64,000 nucleotides of DNA, taken from NCBI GenBank assembly GCA_034336665.1, contig JAPFBE010000002.1:7176146-7240145 (forward strand). The letters run 5' to 3'. Both the position numbers and the translations under genes were made by a program. Source of the stretch: Luscinia megarhynchos (Eukaryota > Chordata > Aves > Passeriformes > Turdidae). Below the pieces are notes generated by a model that did not search any database, was not told the DNA's origin, and worked only from the letters and a program-made list of their open reading frames with translations. Shown piece by piece: positions 50,236-62,600 of this stretch; positions within the stretch are counted from its first letter, which is position 1; every line of letters starts with the position of its first letter.

Positions 50236-53200
50236 GTAAGGGAATCCTTACATGTCTAGAGGACTTGGGTATTCTTTGTTACATGAAGTGTGCATTATGT
50301 GTGCTTGACAATATTAGCTGTAGATATGTGTATGTGTAGTAAATTTGGTTAAATTACTGGGGCTAAATGCATGTATTTTGGTGATGCAGAGTAGCTATGT
50401 ATTGAAAATACATAGTTCCTGAAAAATGAGGTAGGATCATACATGGGTTTCCTTTGCCAGGCAGTTGCAGTTCTGAAGGATCATTCTGTATTCTCTGAGT
50501 TAAAAGGCTCTTGTACTTCTCTTTTGGGCTGTGTATCAAGCTCATCTCAGCTGCAGTTGATGATCAACACAGGATAGACCCATTTGTTCCAGCATTTGAA
50601 TGAAACAAATGTGCTAGGGTGCAAACCAAAAAAGGTCCTAAAGTCACATATATATTTTTCACCCCTCTGGATCTTCAGCGAGCTGTGACAGACTGTGGAA
50701 AATATCTAGACAGGGTACTTCCAAAGGGCACTTGAAGTAGGCATTGAAGTAGGGTGTTGCCAAGTATGCATGCATAGGCATCTTGTCTTGGGCAGGATAG
50801 AAGGTGTGGCACATGCTCTGTGCCTTCTAAGATGATGTACCATGAGGAAGCATGGGTGATTCAGTCTCAAGCACTGTCAGTGTCTGTATGGGAACCAGTG
50901 TGCAGCTGTGCTAATATTGGCCATGAGCTGCTGCTTTGATGTGTTGGGTGTTTGACTAGTTACTCCTCCCATTTGCTGTGTAAATGAGCCAACTTCATAT
51001 CCCTATGTATCCAAATCAGGATCTTCAGCCTGAATTCTCCTCCCAAATGGGATGACACCTCCACTCAAAGCTAGAGATGAGAGATAAGGTGTAGCAGCTG
51101 CTGAGTGAGTGCTCTGGTAAGGCACAGTCCTCCCCTGCAGTAACAGCTGTAGGTGGGAACAAGATCCTGCAGCACGTAGGACTGGTATGACACTGACCAT
51201 GTCACCATGTCTTGCATGTTAGCAAAGTTTTATCCTCCATCAGAAGCTCATCATGTGTTCAGATGACCCTGTGATGCTTCTCAGCCAGAGACATCAGTAT
51301 CTGCTAGGTGAATGCTAGCTGGTGCAAAGATGGCCCAGCCAGTGTTTTCCAGCTTTGGATTGCACAGGACTTCCCTCTGTAACCTCACTTCTTATATTTC
51401 TGTACCCTAGCGGTGAGAAGTGTCAGTCTGTGCCTTTAGATGAGCAAAGAAATAAACAGTAATTGTTACACATTGAGTGCATGCTTAGAGGTGTTATGAG
51501 AAAGATTCTCATTGCAGAAGGCCGAGAGAGGATTGTTACGTTTTGAAGGATTTAGCTAAACCTCCAAAGAGAGTAGTGCAGGTCTCAATGCTGATTGCCC
51601 TCATTTTCTCTGTGCCTTTAGGCAAATGGCTCAATTCCCTGTCTGTCAAATGAGTGTAACAAAAACTTTCTGCCACAAGACTTGCAGGGAGCCCTGAAGT
51701 AAAGTCAGTGATAAGGAAATTGAGAGAATGTACCTGTGCTGCAATCAGCCTGCAATAGGTGAAGACATTGTTTCCACACAGAACTGGAGCTAGGCTGGCA
51801 GAAAGAGCTGGGCAGGGAAGCTGTGTCTTGCTGTCATGGGAAAGCAAGTGTTGCCCTTCAAGTTGCCCTTGAGCCTGTCCCACATAGCTGCAAATTTGGC
51901 AGTAGAATGTGTAACAAGAGCATGGTTCAGTACTGGAACAACTGCAGAAAGAAGTAAACATTACATTATATTGCTCCTACACTATTTGGTTGTTTTTAAA
52001 AAACAACAAACCTCCTTCTTTGCTTCCAGATGTGAACTATTTTTCTAGAGCTAGATTCACTGAGTTGTATTCTCCTTTTTTGACAGTACCTTTACTGCAT
52101 TTGAAACACATTAAGAATATAACCATGAACCCTGTATAGAATTTGACTTGCTTATTCTGTTTGCCACCATGGTATCTCGGTATTTATGTTGGATGAGAAA
52201 TGTCTCCGCTTTAGACTCCTCTGTGAGCCTATTCAGAGAAAAAGCTTTTATTAACTGGGGTTCTTTCCCAGGAGTGAAAGTTCGTGGGGTTTTCTGTCTG
52301 GGCCATAGTTTTATCAGCAGACACAGGCAATGGGTCAGTTGCAGAAAGCTGAGCTCTATCTAAGCATGTATGTAGCCAGCTGACTCTGTTTTTGTAATCT
52401 GAGCAACTCATAGTCTGCATGGTATCACTGGGGATGTTACTGCCTCAGTGATACTGTCCTCAAATATGATCATATCTTTTGTTTTGCCAGTTTGATTTGT
52501 GAGTAAATCCAATGAGCAGCAAAGTAAAAGTGATTCCACAGTCACTGCTGAAGAAATTGGAAATACTTTTAACACATCTTTCAGGATTGTTGCTCTGAGC
52601 TGTCACCCAAGAAGCAGACTCATCTCAGAATTAGAATAGTTGCAGGTTTGCATGCTAGACATGCATTACAGGAGCCTTTCCCAGACTTCATACAAAAAGT
52701 ATTCATACTGAAACAAACTGACTTAAAAGGGAGGTAATTGCTCACTTTTCTGTCTCTTCTTTTTGGTTTTGACTGGCTTAGCCAGCTGTAAAGTAGAAGT
52801 GCTTTCATTTTGGCAGCTAAGTACAGGAAGAATGAGAAGAGAGGGTGGAATTGCTGAGAGGTTATGGCCAGTTCACTACAAGGGTCTTTCCCAAAAAACT
52901 GCTTGCAGTGGCAGCAAATTGGTACTATGGTACAGTGCAGATATGCTGAAAACATTTTTTCATTTAATGAGTAAGGACCCTCTGTGAGGTGTGTACGTCC
53001 CTCACAAACTGATGTGCAGTCAGACTGGGGAGAAAATGAACCCTTGCATGGAAGTCTAAATGCTCTTGTTTCTCTCCACTGTGTGTGATGGCTGCTGTAG
53101 TTACCCACAGACATTTGAATTCACACCTTGTTTCAATATACATTTTTTGTTATGAGCCTGTTCGTGTCACAGCCACAAAACTCATGTTTTTTGTGTGTGC

Positions 53201-53352
53201 CCTCTCCAAGGCTGGGTGAATACTTTTAAGGAGCTGATATCACTCAAATAAAGAGGCTCAGGGTACAAGGCAGAGAGGTGGCAGCTGACAAACTGTGATA
53301 TATTGCAAAGGCTGTTGATTTGCAGTATGTTTGTTTTTCCTCTCTGGCACAG
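50236..53352 (+). other. ITGA9: Intron E-F (about 3.1 kb)
   Basis: The donor is GTAAGG and the acceptor TTTTTCCTCTCTGGCACAG. I see no recognisable repeat. The minus-strand frames at 51536-51961 and 52620-53114 (141 and 164 codons) lack any familiar motif and are regarded as chance. Confidence 0.85.
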
Positions 53353-53442
53353 TGGAAACCTAGAACGCACTGAATGTCTGCACGATAATACTCTAGTCCT
53401 GTCAGTGCCCCTGATGCACGAAGTGGACTCATCCATCAATGG
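53353..53442 (+). CDS. ITGA9: ITGA9 exon F (end of calf-1)
   Basis: The acceptor is CTCTGGCACAG and the donor TGG/GTAAGT. The exon has 90 nt. The first T completes the serine codon from exon E, and the exon leaves with GG of a glycine codon. It encodes GNLERTECLHDNTLVLSVPL then MHEVDSSIN. The hydrophobic strand TLVLSVPL closes the calf-1 sandwich, and the acidic HEVDSSING leads into the calf-1/calf-2 linker. The segment TECLHD contains a cysteine where I remember serine (SESLHD) in human ITGA9 (see findings). Spacing to exons E and G (3.1 and 2.7 kb) fits a compact 3' exon cluster. Confidence 0.95.
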
Positions 53443-56119
53443 GTAAGTATCAGTGACCAAATGAAAACAAAAACTACAATAATAACCCTCAGCATTATCA
53501 TCATCCTAAGAATAACATCTGAGTGTCTTCCAGTGAAAAAATTAATTCTTTTCTTTGTTTACATGTAGCCAGACTGTTGGTTTTTTTTCCTTGTTTCCCA
53601 GACTCTGGTCATTCCCACAATCTCATTCAGTATCTGGAAATTTTATTCATTTCAAGACTGTACCTCATTTTCACTACTTCCTATTAATGCTAATTAGTTA
53701 CCATCACATTTATAGTAGATATTTTAGTGATTGTGTTTGAATTCAAGTGATGCTGTAGATAGGATGGACCTTAAAATTACATTTAAAAAGAACGAATAAA
53801 CCACATCTTGTTCATTAGGGCATGTCTTTAAGGAAACGGTTGAGAGTGACCAGGCCAAAGGTTATGACCAAATGTTCTGGAATTTTAAGGAGATTGGTGA
53901 AATCTAGCTGTTTGCCTTTCTGTTTAATTTCACAAACAGAATTTGCTTGTTTATCTTCCTACTTCCTCTGTTCCCTAGTCTGTGAGGCATCTGACTACCA
54001 ACTGCAGAGCATCACTTACCCTTTGACTGAAATACTTGTTTAAGATGTAGCCACTGTGTCCTCTCCCTAAGGCTGCACGTGTATGAGCTCCTGCCTTTGT
54101 AAGTGGGGCTCTTCCCTTCCACTTGGCATCACAATCTTAAGCCTAGAATGAAATATTTGTGGTCAGTCTCAACAGTCAGGCCATTCTTTAGCATAAACAG
54201 TGCTTTGAGTTGGAATTGGATGACCTGGTCACTGAAGATGAATTGATATTCATGTAGACTGAAAAAATTGCCATTAATTCCTAAACTGAGGAGGCAAAAA
54301 CTGATCAATAGTGTCCCCAGAGGGTCAGTGTCTCTTTTAGCCACCAGACTACAGGTATTGTCTAAATGACCAGTGCAGGTTGGCATCAGCAGAATCACTC
54401 AAATATTCCCTTGACCACTATGCAACATGTGTAGAAAAAAAGTTAACCTGCACTGGCATGATTTGATTGAAAAGTTGAATAAACTCAGATTCAAGGCTGA
54501 GACTGGGTTTTGCCTCATAAAACTCATCTTGTTGGATAGAAATAAAATCCTTAATTACTGCCACAGCAGTACTTGGTAAAAGGTGTGTTTGAGCCTGCTC
54601 AGAGAAAGGAAGTGCACTATCAAACCTCACAAGATGACTGTGAGGACAAAAATCTCTATATTGAGAGCACAGTCTCAGCAGCATGCTCTGGAAGTTTTTG
54701 AATGCTTTTATTGTTACAATTCTTTAGAAATTTAACTCTTGTTTCTTGGTGCTTTGATACAGATGGATTTTTATTCAGCTTTACAAAGATGAATGCTTTC
54801 ATCTGTGTCTTTAGATTTCTGTTTATTACCTACACAATACTGCATGCCAAAACATAATTAAAATTGCTTTCTCTTGTTTCTCTTCAGAATGTCCTTTTTT
54901 AAGCACAAGGTCTCTGAATTTATAAGCCCCACCCAAATGCCTGCATGGATTATATTTTTCTTTCTCATAGACAAGGCTTAGTTAATTGAAGTTCACAGAA
55001 AAATCCAACAGCCAGAGAAAAGTTGGGTTTATGGGAGGGCATGTTCCCAGGCGTGGTAATATTAGTAATACTCTTTTTTTTTTTTTTTGGACAGTATCTT
55101 TTTGAAGCTTGTTTTTTTAGCTTAATTGTCCTACATTTGAATCTAGAGGAGCAAACTTCATTCCTGGTTATAAATAGCCCAGAATGGGGTGTACCATATT
55201 TGGGAGAAGCCTTCTGGCTCCCATTGTAAATGGGAGGAGAAAATTTGTCTTTCACTGTTTCTCACAGCTATCACTGGCACAGGATGCAGGCAGGAAAAAG
55301 GGAAACCTACCTAAACAGGCTTAAAATCCTGTCTCAAAGTGCTCTGATTCCAAAGGACAGCTTGGGAAGTAAGCAGTTTTAAACAGTAGTGTGGATTAAG
55401 GTTTGTCTGAAAATACACCAGGACCCTTTCCATACAGTGGAGAAGCCTGAGATTAAAAGGAGATTATAAAGGATGCTTAAAGCACTCCTAGTCCTCTTCT
55501 GCAGATTTTCAGGTACTGTGGTGTGCTTCCAAGTAACTTCTGATAAAATCCCACTGCATTTTACTGTGTGGTTAGAAGATAAGAATGATTGAGGAAACTT
55601 GGACTGCTCCACTCTAGTTGAAAGCAGGTTATCCCCCTCTAATCTTCCCTTTAGTCATCTGCTAATGATAAAGGAAGTAAAACTTAGGTAACTGTTTATT
55701 CCAGAAATGCTATGTAAATGTTAAATAAAATTGAAATGTTACTTTAGTGTATATGTAGCTTGAAGTATTCCTTGTAGGTACTGTTTCTTAACTTGGTCAT
55801 GCAATGATTTCCTTTGTTAATCCAATCTTGGGCAAATCATCCATGGCAGGGGGGCCCGAGGGAGGAGGATTTGTGATAGGAAAGGAGAAAAAGGATAAGT
55901 AATCAAAAGCAATCTGCTTCATTGGTGGGATGTTAACCCAGGTCAGTTGAGATGCTGCTTGCTGCCAAGAGAAAATCAAATCACAAAAAATAGATTAATG
56001 TAAAATTGTCCACATAGAATTTCATATGACTAGAAAGCAGGGTGCAATTCAGCTAGACACAAATATATTTCATTTTGGTCACAATTTCTGCTTACTAAAT
56101 CTGTATCTTGGTCTTACAG
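53443..56119 (+). other. ITGA9: Intron F-G (about 2.7 kb)
   Basis: The donor is GTAAGT. The acceptor is TGGTCTTACAG, with a plausible branch-point word TTACTAAAT about 25 bases upstream (around 56092-56100). A 15-base T-run lies at 55074-55088. A minus-strand frame at 55797-55979 with a splice-like upstream edge is described in the findings. Otherwise it is unremarkable. Confidence 0.85.
55074..55088 (+). repeat. T mononucleotide run, 15 bases
   Basis: An uninterrupted run of T in intron F-G after AATACTC. It is a simple-sequence tract and probably length-variable. Confidence 0.9.
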
Positions 56120-56228
56120 AGAAGTCTTCCCTAGTTCATTTTTCTACGGTGATTCTGTGGAAGCGTCCAACTTTGTTCAGTTGGAAAACCAAGAATGCCT
56201 TTTCCAGTCTCTCAACTTCACACTGCAG
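56120..56228 (+). CDS. ITGA9: ITGA9 exon G (calf-2 start, 36 codons plus split codon)
   Basis: The acceptor is TTGGTCTTACAG and the donor CAG/GTAAAA. The exon has 109 nt. Its first A completes the glycine codon from exon F, and it leaves in phase 0. It encodes EVFPSSFFYGDSVEASNFVQ then LENQECLFQSLNFTLQ. This opens calf-2, the membrane-proximal beta-sandwich. The PxSFxYGxSVxAxNFxQL block matches the human wording I remember. NFT (SLNFTLQ) is an N-glycosylation sequon that matches NIT in human. The cysteine in ENQEC is conserved. The length of 36 full codons equals the human segment, with no insertion. Confidence 0.95.
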
Positions 56229-59200
56229 GTAAAATCCATCCTTATTTTGCCTGCTTTCCTGCTTGCACATTCTTGTTTTGTATCTGTTTTATTTTGAGTG
56301 TGGTATGGGATTTTGTCCATGATTTTGCATCACAGTCATGGGCAGAATGGAAGCTTCGGATGAAGTTTGTAAAGAAGACCCTCTTGTTGAGTTAAAAGGT
56401 TCAGAAAGAACTCCCTTGCTTTCTAAACTTCTCAAAAAGGAGTCTAGATGCAACTGGATCCAAGCCCCACTGGGTCAACATTTTTATCTAAAGGTTATAT
56501 AGGTGTACTCAGTCATACCAACAACTGTGGGCAAATCTCTTTTGCTCAGCCTCAAGGAGAAGCCTTGAGGGACATCTCCACTCAAAGGGAGAATCCCCAG
56601 ACCCTCTCCTGGAAATGGTGTGTTAGAAATCCATGCTGATAAAAGGTGGGACTGAGCTTTTATAGTAAAAATGATCAACTGTCACTCATGCCACTCATGC
56701 TGTGCCAGCTCAGCAGCTTTAGACAAGTTATCTGTACCATCACTTGTTGATTTCTTTAGTTCCTTTATCAGAAACTTTGCCTGTCACATCCTCACTGGTA
56801 TCAGTTTTTATCAGGAAATCCCATCTCTGTGTTTAACTTTGGGATTGATTAGTCAGCCTCAGCAGTCTCAGCACCAAAGGCAGCATCCATCCATCCAGCT
56901 TCTCCATCCATCATGGGTAACTTTTACAAATAGGGTTTAGTTTGTGCTGTTTTACTCTACTCAGGCAGAGCATCCTGCTACAATGCTGTACAATGCATTC
57001 TTGGTTGGATACCATATTTACAGCAGGGATGGCATATGTCCATTATCTGCATATATTATGACAAGAGTTACAAACGTGGCATCTCACTTCCATATTAAAA
57101 AAAACTCCTACCATTTGTTTTTCAACTTTTTTCACATGCTGAGTGAAGAGTCCTAGCTACTCAAGTGCCACATCTTGGATGAAGCCACAGGTTAAGAGTG
57201 GAGGAAGAAGTCTTTTTAGTGGCATGGTCATTGAGCAAAGGAGTGGGCAGCCTTTATCCAAGAGAACAAGCACATACCTGTGCTAGGGATTCAAGCTTGC
57301 TAGATGCCCCATTTTGAAAATATTTATAGCACTGATATATATATATATATATATAGATATATATATAGATATTATAGCACTGATAAGAGTACAGTACAGG
57401 GGAGAGATGAGGGCACTAAAAAGACAGGTGTGAGAAGCTTTCAATGTATAGCATCTCAGCACTATTCAAGTGTTACTATTATGTTACACTTCACATGGCA
57501 GCTAGATGGGTTCCTGATGTGGCAAAATACATTATAAGAAACTCCTGATGTGGCCAAAATTAACTGTCATTGTGTTTCACTGCTGTAACTGCATCTATTA
57601 CAAGCCCTACAAATCCTTTTTCACCACTAGGTGGGACTAGGGAATGAGAAGTCATGCAGAGGTAGGTTCATTTATTGTGAAAAATAGTGTTTTGTAATTT
57701 TTCTTTCTTCCTAGACTGAAAACTCATAACAAATAACATGTCTGCCTCCATGGACAGATTGTGATCCAGACCAATTAAGCCCCCACAGTCATACAGTGCC
57801 CTTAGCTATTTACTGAAGGACTTGAAAGCAGGATTTCAGGATATAAAAGCTTTTGTGAACCAGGCTATTAATTCTTGTCATTCTGGTTTCCTTCTTGGGG
57901 GTTTATAGGTCTTCTTCCCTTCCTCCCCCTCATACCCAGGGATTGGTTAATCCAGATGACAAACGGATGCACTGGTGCATTAACTAGATAAATATTTTCA
58001 GTAAAGCAAAGTGATAACAGGGAAAGGAGAGGGAATCTCTGTATTGGCAGTGCCACCATTTGTCCTACCAAATGCTCTTGTATCTCATGCACATACTTAG
58101 CAATTGCAGTATTTATTTATTTTTTCCATATGGAAGTAGAAAAACAAGTCACACATCTTTTCTCCAGAAATGGGGTAAACCTTATAACTGTGTATCAGAG
58201 AGAAAACGTGAGTTTCATAATAGGCAAAGCATTGTTTGTATCACTCTTTGCTTAATTATTTTCTGCCCTATATTTAACTTCTCCAGATGGAGAAAAAGAA
58301 TATTCCTTAACCAAGAGAAAGAGATGAGTTACAAGAATATGGGCCTTTATAGCAGTTTTTATATGTGAAAATCTCTACTAGATCCAATATGAACAGGGAA
58401 AAAGAAAATGTCTTTTCTACAATAACTCATACCTTAGTATGAGATCTTAGTGAGATAATCAAAGTTTTTAAAATGTCTAACATGAAGCATTATGTTTGTA
58501 TTTCATGCAACATTTATCATACTCCATTCTAATGGGATTTCTCCCCCTGCCTGGAGCCTCAGGACTTTTGTGAGGATTTGGCATTGCAAACTAGTTCTGT
58601 TTATCAGTCAGGAATTTCTTCAAATATGAACAGTGTTTGAAGAATGAAAACCTATTGGTTTTAATATTTATACTTTACACAATTAACAACTGCATGTTAC
58701 ATCTTTTCACAGTAGTATCTCAGTGTGGATAAATATTGTTATGGGCTTCACGTTTTTACTTAAATGTTTTTTAATGCATTTGTATTTGTGCTGTTAGAAA
58801 GGACCAGAAAATATTTTTCCTAGTAAAAAAATATAGATACAAATGAAAACTTACTTTAATTGAATTTTATCCATGGATTATTTCTCTTCAGCAAAACCCC
58901 ATAAATTTTGGAATTTTCACTGGATACATTTAGGTGGTGAATGGGAAATTCTTTGAGTTTTTATTGAAATTTTGGGGGCCAGGGAGTGATAGGAAGCTAA
59001 TATTTTCCAGTAAAAGTGTAATTTAATTGAAAATGCCAGACCTTGAATGGGAGTTGTTCACATGCATTGCCTGGCAGCTCACTCAGAAAACCCACAGTCC
59101 AGTAGTCAAAGTAATTGTTTGGCTTCTGCTCCTTAAGGAAAACATATGCAGAATATCATGCAGTGGTTACCAGATGGAAATGAGAATTTTAACTGAGACA

Positions 59201-59540
59201 GTAATATTTCTTACAACCTTCAAGTTTTTGTTACCAAAACATTCGGTGCACTAGCAGTGTCTCTGTATACAAAATAGAATTATTATGATGTTGATGACTG
59301 GCAATTATCCTGCAAAACTGCTTCTCCTTTGATATGTGAGCCGTGCCTGAAGACTGTTAGGTAAGCTAATCTTTTGACTTCATTCTGAAAAATGAAAGCA
59401 CTTGAAAAAGATGTTTTAGTCTGAATGGAAAAACCTGCACAGTACTTGTATTTCTTCAAATTTACCTGTACTCCCAGTAGTTTTCCATTTATGAGAAGTC
59501 AAATGTGCAATTTTATTTGTCTTAATTTTTTCTCTTACAG
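56229..59540 (+). other. ITGA9: Intron G-H (about 3.3 kb)
   Basis: The donor is GTAAAA and the acceptor TTTTTTCTCTTACAG. It contains a CATC-rich simple stretch (about 56885-56920) and an AT microsatellite (57338-57372) flanked by a direct repeat. No transposon, exon or RNA gene was recognised. Confidence 0.85.
57325..57385. repeat. AT microsatellite within a 48-bp duplication
   Basis: The word TATAGCACTGATA occurs at 57325-57337 and 57373-57385. Between them are AT dinucleotides broken by TAGATATATATA. The layout looks like a tandem duplication of a 48-bp unit or slippage-driven expansion between the two copies. Confidence 0.88.
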
Positions 59541-59648
59541 GTTTACAATGCTGGACCAAGCACTCTTCCTGGAGCTTTTCTTGATATTTCAATTCCAAAT
59601 CGCCTCTCTGCCACTGGAGCTGAAATATTTCATATTCAGCAGATGATG
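59541..59648 (+). CDS. ITGA9: ITGA9 exon H (calf-2, 36 codons)
   Basis: The acceptor is TTTTTTCTCTTACAG and the donor ATG/GTGAGT, phase 0 at both ends. It encodes VYNAGPSTLPGAFLDISIPN then RLSATGAEIFHIQQMM. The NxGPSTLPGxxLxIxxPN motif is the conserved calf-2 strand pair (NNGPSSFSKAMLHLQWP in alpha-V). VYNxGPSTLPG is strongly alpha-9-like. From memory human ITGA9 continues after this exon with VGQEKG and a cysteine-containing segment. I did not find that exon in the remaining 4.3 kb, so the next intron is longer than the window allows. Confidence 0.96.
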
Positions 59649-62600
59649 GTGAGTATGTTATGATATGCTCTGAGCCCAGAGAGGCACTGAGAGCTACTGA
59701 TGACTAGAACAAAAGAAGTCCACAAAAACTCATTCACTGAGTTGCTTTTTAAGACAACCAAAGGTTCTTTGCATCTGTGGCCAGATGGTAAGAAGCTGAA
59801 CCCCTCCAGCTGTTGGCTGTTCTCCCTCACCTAGGGCACAGACAACTAGGTGCATGCTCCTGGCTTCCTACAATGCCTTGTAAAACTAGGTCAGGCTGAT
59901 GCTGAAGGAAATACAGAGAACACTTCCACAAGTCACACCTGCAAAGAGAATTGTCTCTCAATCAGTTCTTCCTGACTGGGGGAGGATTAAATGGTGTATG
60001 TAATATCAGTAGGATGCTTTATCAAGCTGACTCAGATTCCCTGGGGTTTTTATCTGTGGTTATCAGCTAGGTCTGAATACATGATCTATTTTGCTGTAGT
60101 CCATGTTATAATTTGCTCTTTTTTGCGTGTTCTTTTAACAAATATAAATAATAGAGGAAGTTATTCTTTCAACACAATGCTTTTCTAAAGATGATTTTGT
60201 GTCAGTTTCAAAGAAATTCAACATAAACTGTGGTAGACAAATTCTTAGATTTAATTTCTAATATTTATTTATTTATGTATTTATTTATAAATTTCAAAGT
60301 CTTTGTTAGACCACTAAAATATCATCATTTACACAGTATTGGCCAAAAGACAGAAACCTTACTACTGAGATAAATTTATTGCTGAAATTCAGAGTAATCT
60401 GCCTTTGTGAAATGAAACCAGCTCTTTGGGATAATTGAAGGGGAGTACACTTTCATGTTCTTGGTTACTTTTCTAGCCTTTTAGCTGAAAATTATTATCT
60501 ATTATCTAGGTAACAGTGCCACTGAATATGTGTAAATATAAATCTGAAAGATCTTTCTAAGCTAGATTTAGAAGATTTTTTGCTGTTGGAAGGTATGAGA
60601 TAAATATAGATATGGCTTACAGGTGGGCATTAAAGACAGAATGATTGAGAAACAAAAGGGGATATTGTATGAAGCAATAGTAGTGTATAGACAGAGTCAA
60701 TTCACCAAAACCAGACTTAATTAGTTCTCCAGCCTATGTATCATTTTCTGTGGCATTTCCTTTTAATGTTTATTTAGTCCAGCCTTAGATGCAGAAGATC
60801 ACCTTTCCTTTGACACATCACCTGCCAAAGTATCATGACCCATTTCTTTGTTCATTCCCTGGTCTCTGTGTGCTGTAGCTCACACACAAAAGGTGTGTTC
60901 ACAGCAGCTGCAGAGAAGTGGGAATCTCCTTAATGGATTTTATCTCCCCGAGTGTTGATATCTCCTCTAAAGTCAGTCATCCCACAAAGGAGGTCCCAGC
61001 TGGGTGCTGTGGTCTTCAGCACTGTAGTAACCAACAAAGGCTAGCAGGATTTGTATTAGTTTTCCCCAAAAACAGGTTGCATTTCTCTTCACATGATTTG
61101 ACTGAATTTTACTTAGAAATTTGTTTTTTGTAGAAATGTTAAACTGCTGTTGTGAGACCTTTTTGCAGGTAGGAGGCAAGTATGTTTTTATGAGAGATGT
61201 TTGCCTGATACACTGGTATTCCAGTTATTTTGAATACTGATTTGGGGTATAGGGTAAGTAAAATTTTCCAACATGACTTTCTAAATACCTCTAGCATGTT
61301 AATAAATGTGAGCCAAGAAAATCCTGTCTGGGCTAGAGGTTATCCTTGCTTTACAAATACACAGTTGAAACACCAAAAGGTTTGACTTCACACTGGAAAT
61401 CTGTTTCAGAGCCAGGCACTGAACCAATATATCCCTAATCTTCATATTATAACAGAGAAAGCATGCCACTCTCTTTCCTACTGCTTTCTCCCAGTGACTT
61501 TATATTGACTGAAAATGGAACTAAAATCGTGAAGTTTTTCAGTTTTTCATAGAATAGATATAATTAAACAAAAAAACCTAAAAGGAGATTTAGAAAAATT
61601 GTTTACAACAGCTGTTTTCCAAGACAATTTTTGTAAGCATAGTCATAAAATATTTTGCTTATTCCCAGAATCTAGACTTCAATCAAGATAGTAATAGAAT
61701 TCTTTCAGTGAGTGCAGGTGTTTTGGTCATTAATTTTTTTATGCCTATAATCCAGCCATTCTAGCTGTCAGTGTTGCCAAAACTTTGAGAATAGCTGTCA
61801 TTAATACAAAGGATTAGGAATTGTCATTTATCTCTAAAATACACTTGGGATTTGATGTCATAATAGTTTTTATCTTAAAGCTAATAATTCTATTGCCACT
61901 TCTCTGATACACAGTAAGGCAGTGAAATTTATGAGTCAAAATGCATAGATAAAGCACTAGAGTTTGTCTCAAATACCCATGAACCACACAAGGTAGTTTC
62001 AGGAGCAAACTCCCTCATATTGTGTTGATTGAGCTAGTCTTTCAGGCAAAAAATTAATAGCAGGAAGACAGTCACATATGGCTCCACTGGAACAGTCTGT
62101 ATCTCTGGGAGGTGTTAATAGGAAGTATTATCTGCTGCTCTTAGAGGAAATGACAGCCCTCATGCTTCCTCTGTTCCTGCCATTCCGAGCTTTTGGCTTT
62201 ATTGCAGAAACTCTTTTAGCATTTTGTTTGAGACAAATTCAGATCATGGAGATGTTTTGACATTTGGAGTTCTGCCTCAGAGATGTTCAGATGCAATTCA
62301 AGGGCTACTGGGAGCAGCACTGCAGTTTCTGCAGCACCTCTCCCAGCAAAGCCCCCAATGTATAAAGAGAATGAATCAACAATAAAAGCCAGAAGTAAAT
62401 AAGAAAAATGGATAATTGTAAGAAAACCAGGAAAAAAAAAACCCCAAAAACAATTGGACTTCGTTCCTGTGAAAAATTTTTAATGAATAGAAGATACTAG
62501 AAATTTTCAAATAATTTTAGCTAGGAAATTTCACCTCTGACATTGGTTTTACATAGTCAATAATCAGATTCTGCAGTGCTAAATGATATTTTGGAAACAC

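Noticed and set aside
52620..53114. Minus-strand open frame of 164 codons between exons E and F
   Set aside because: No motif recognised and no splice or promoter context. Regarded as chance.
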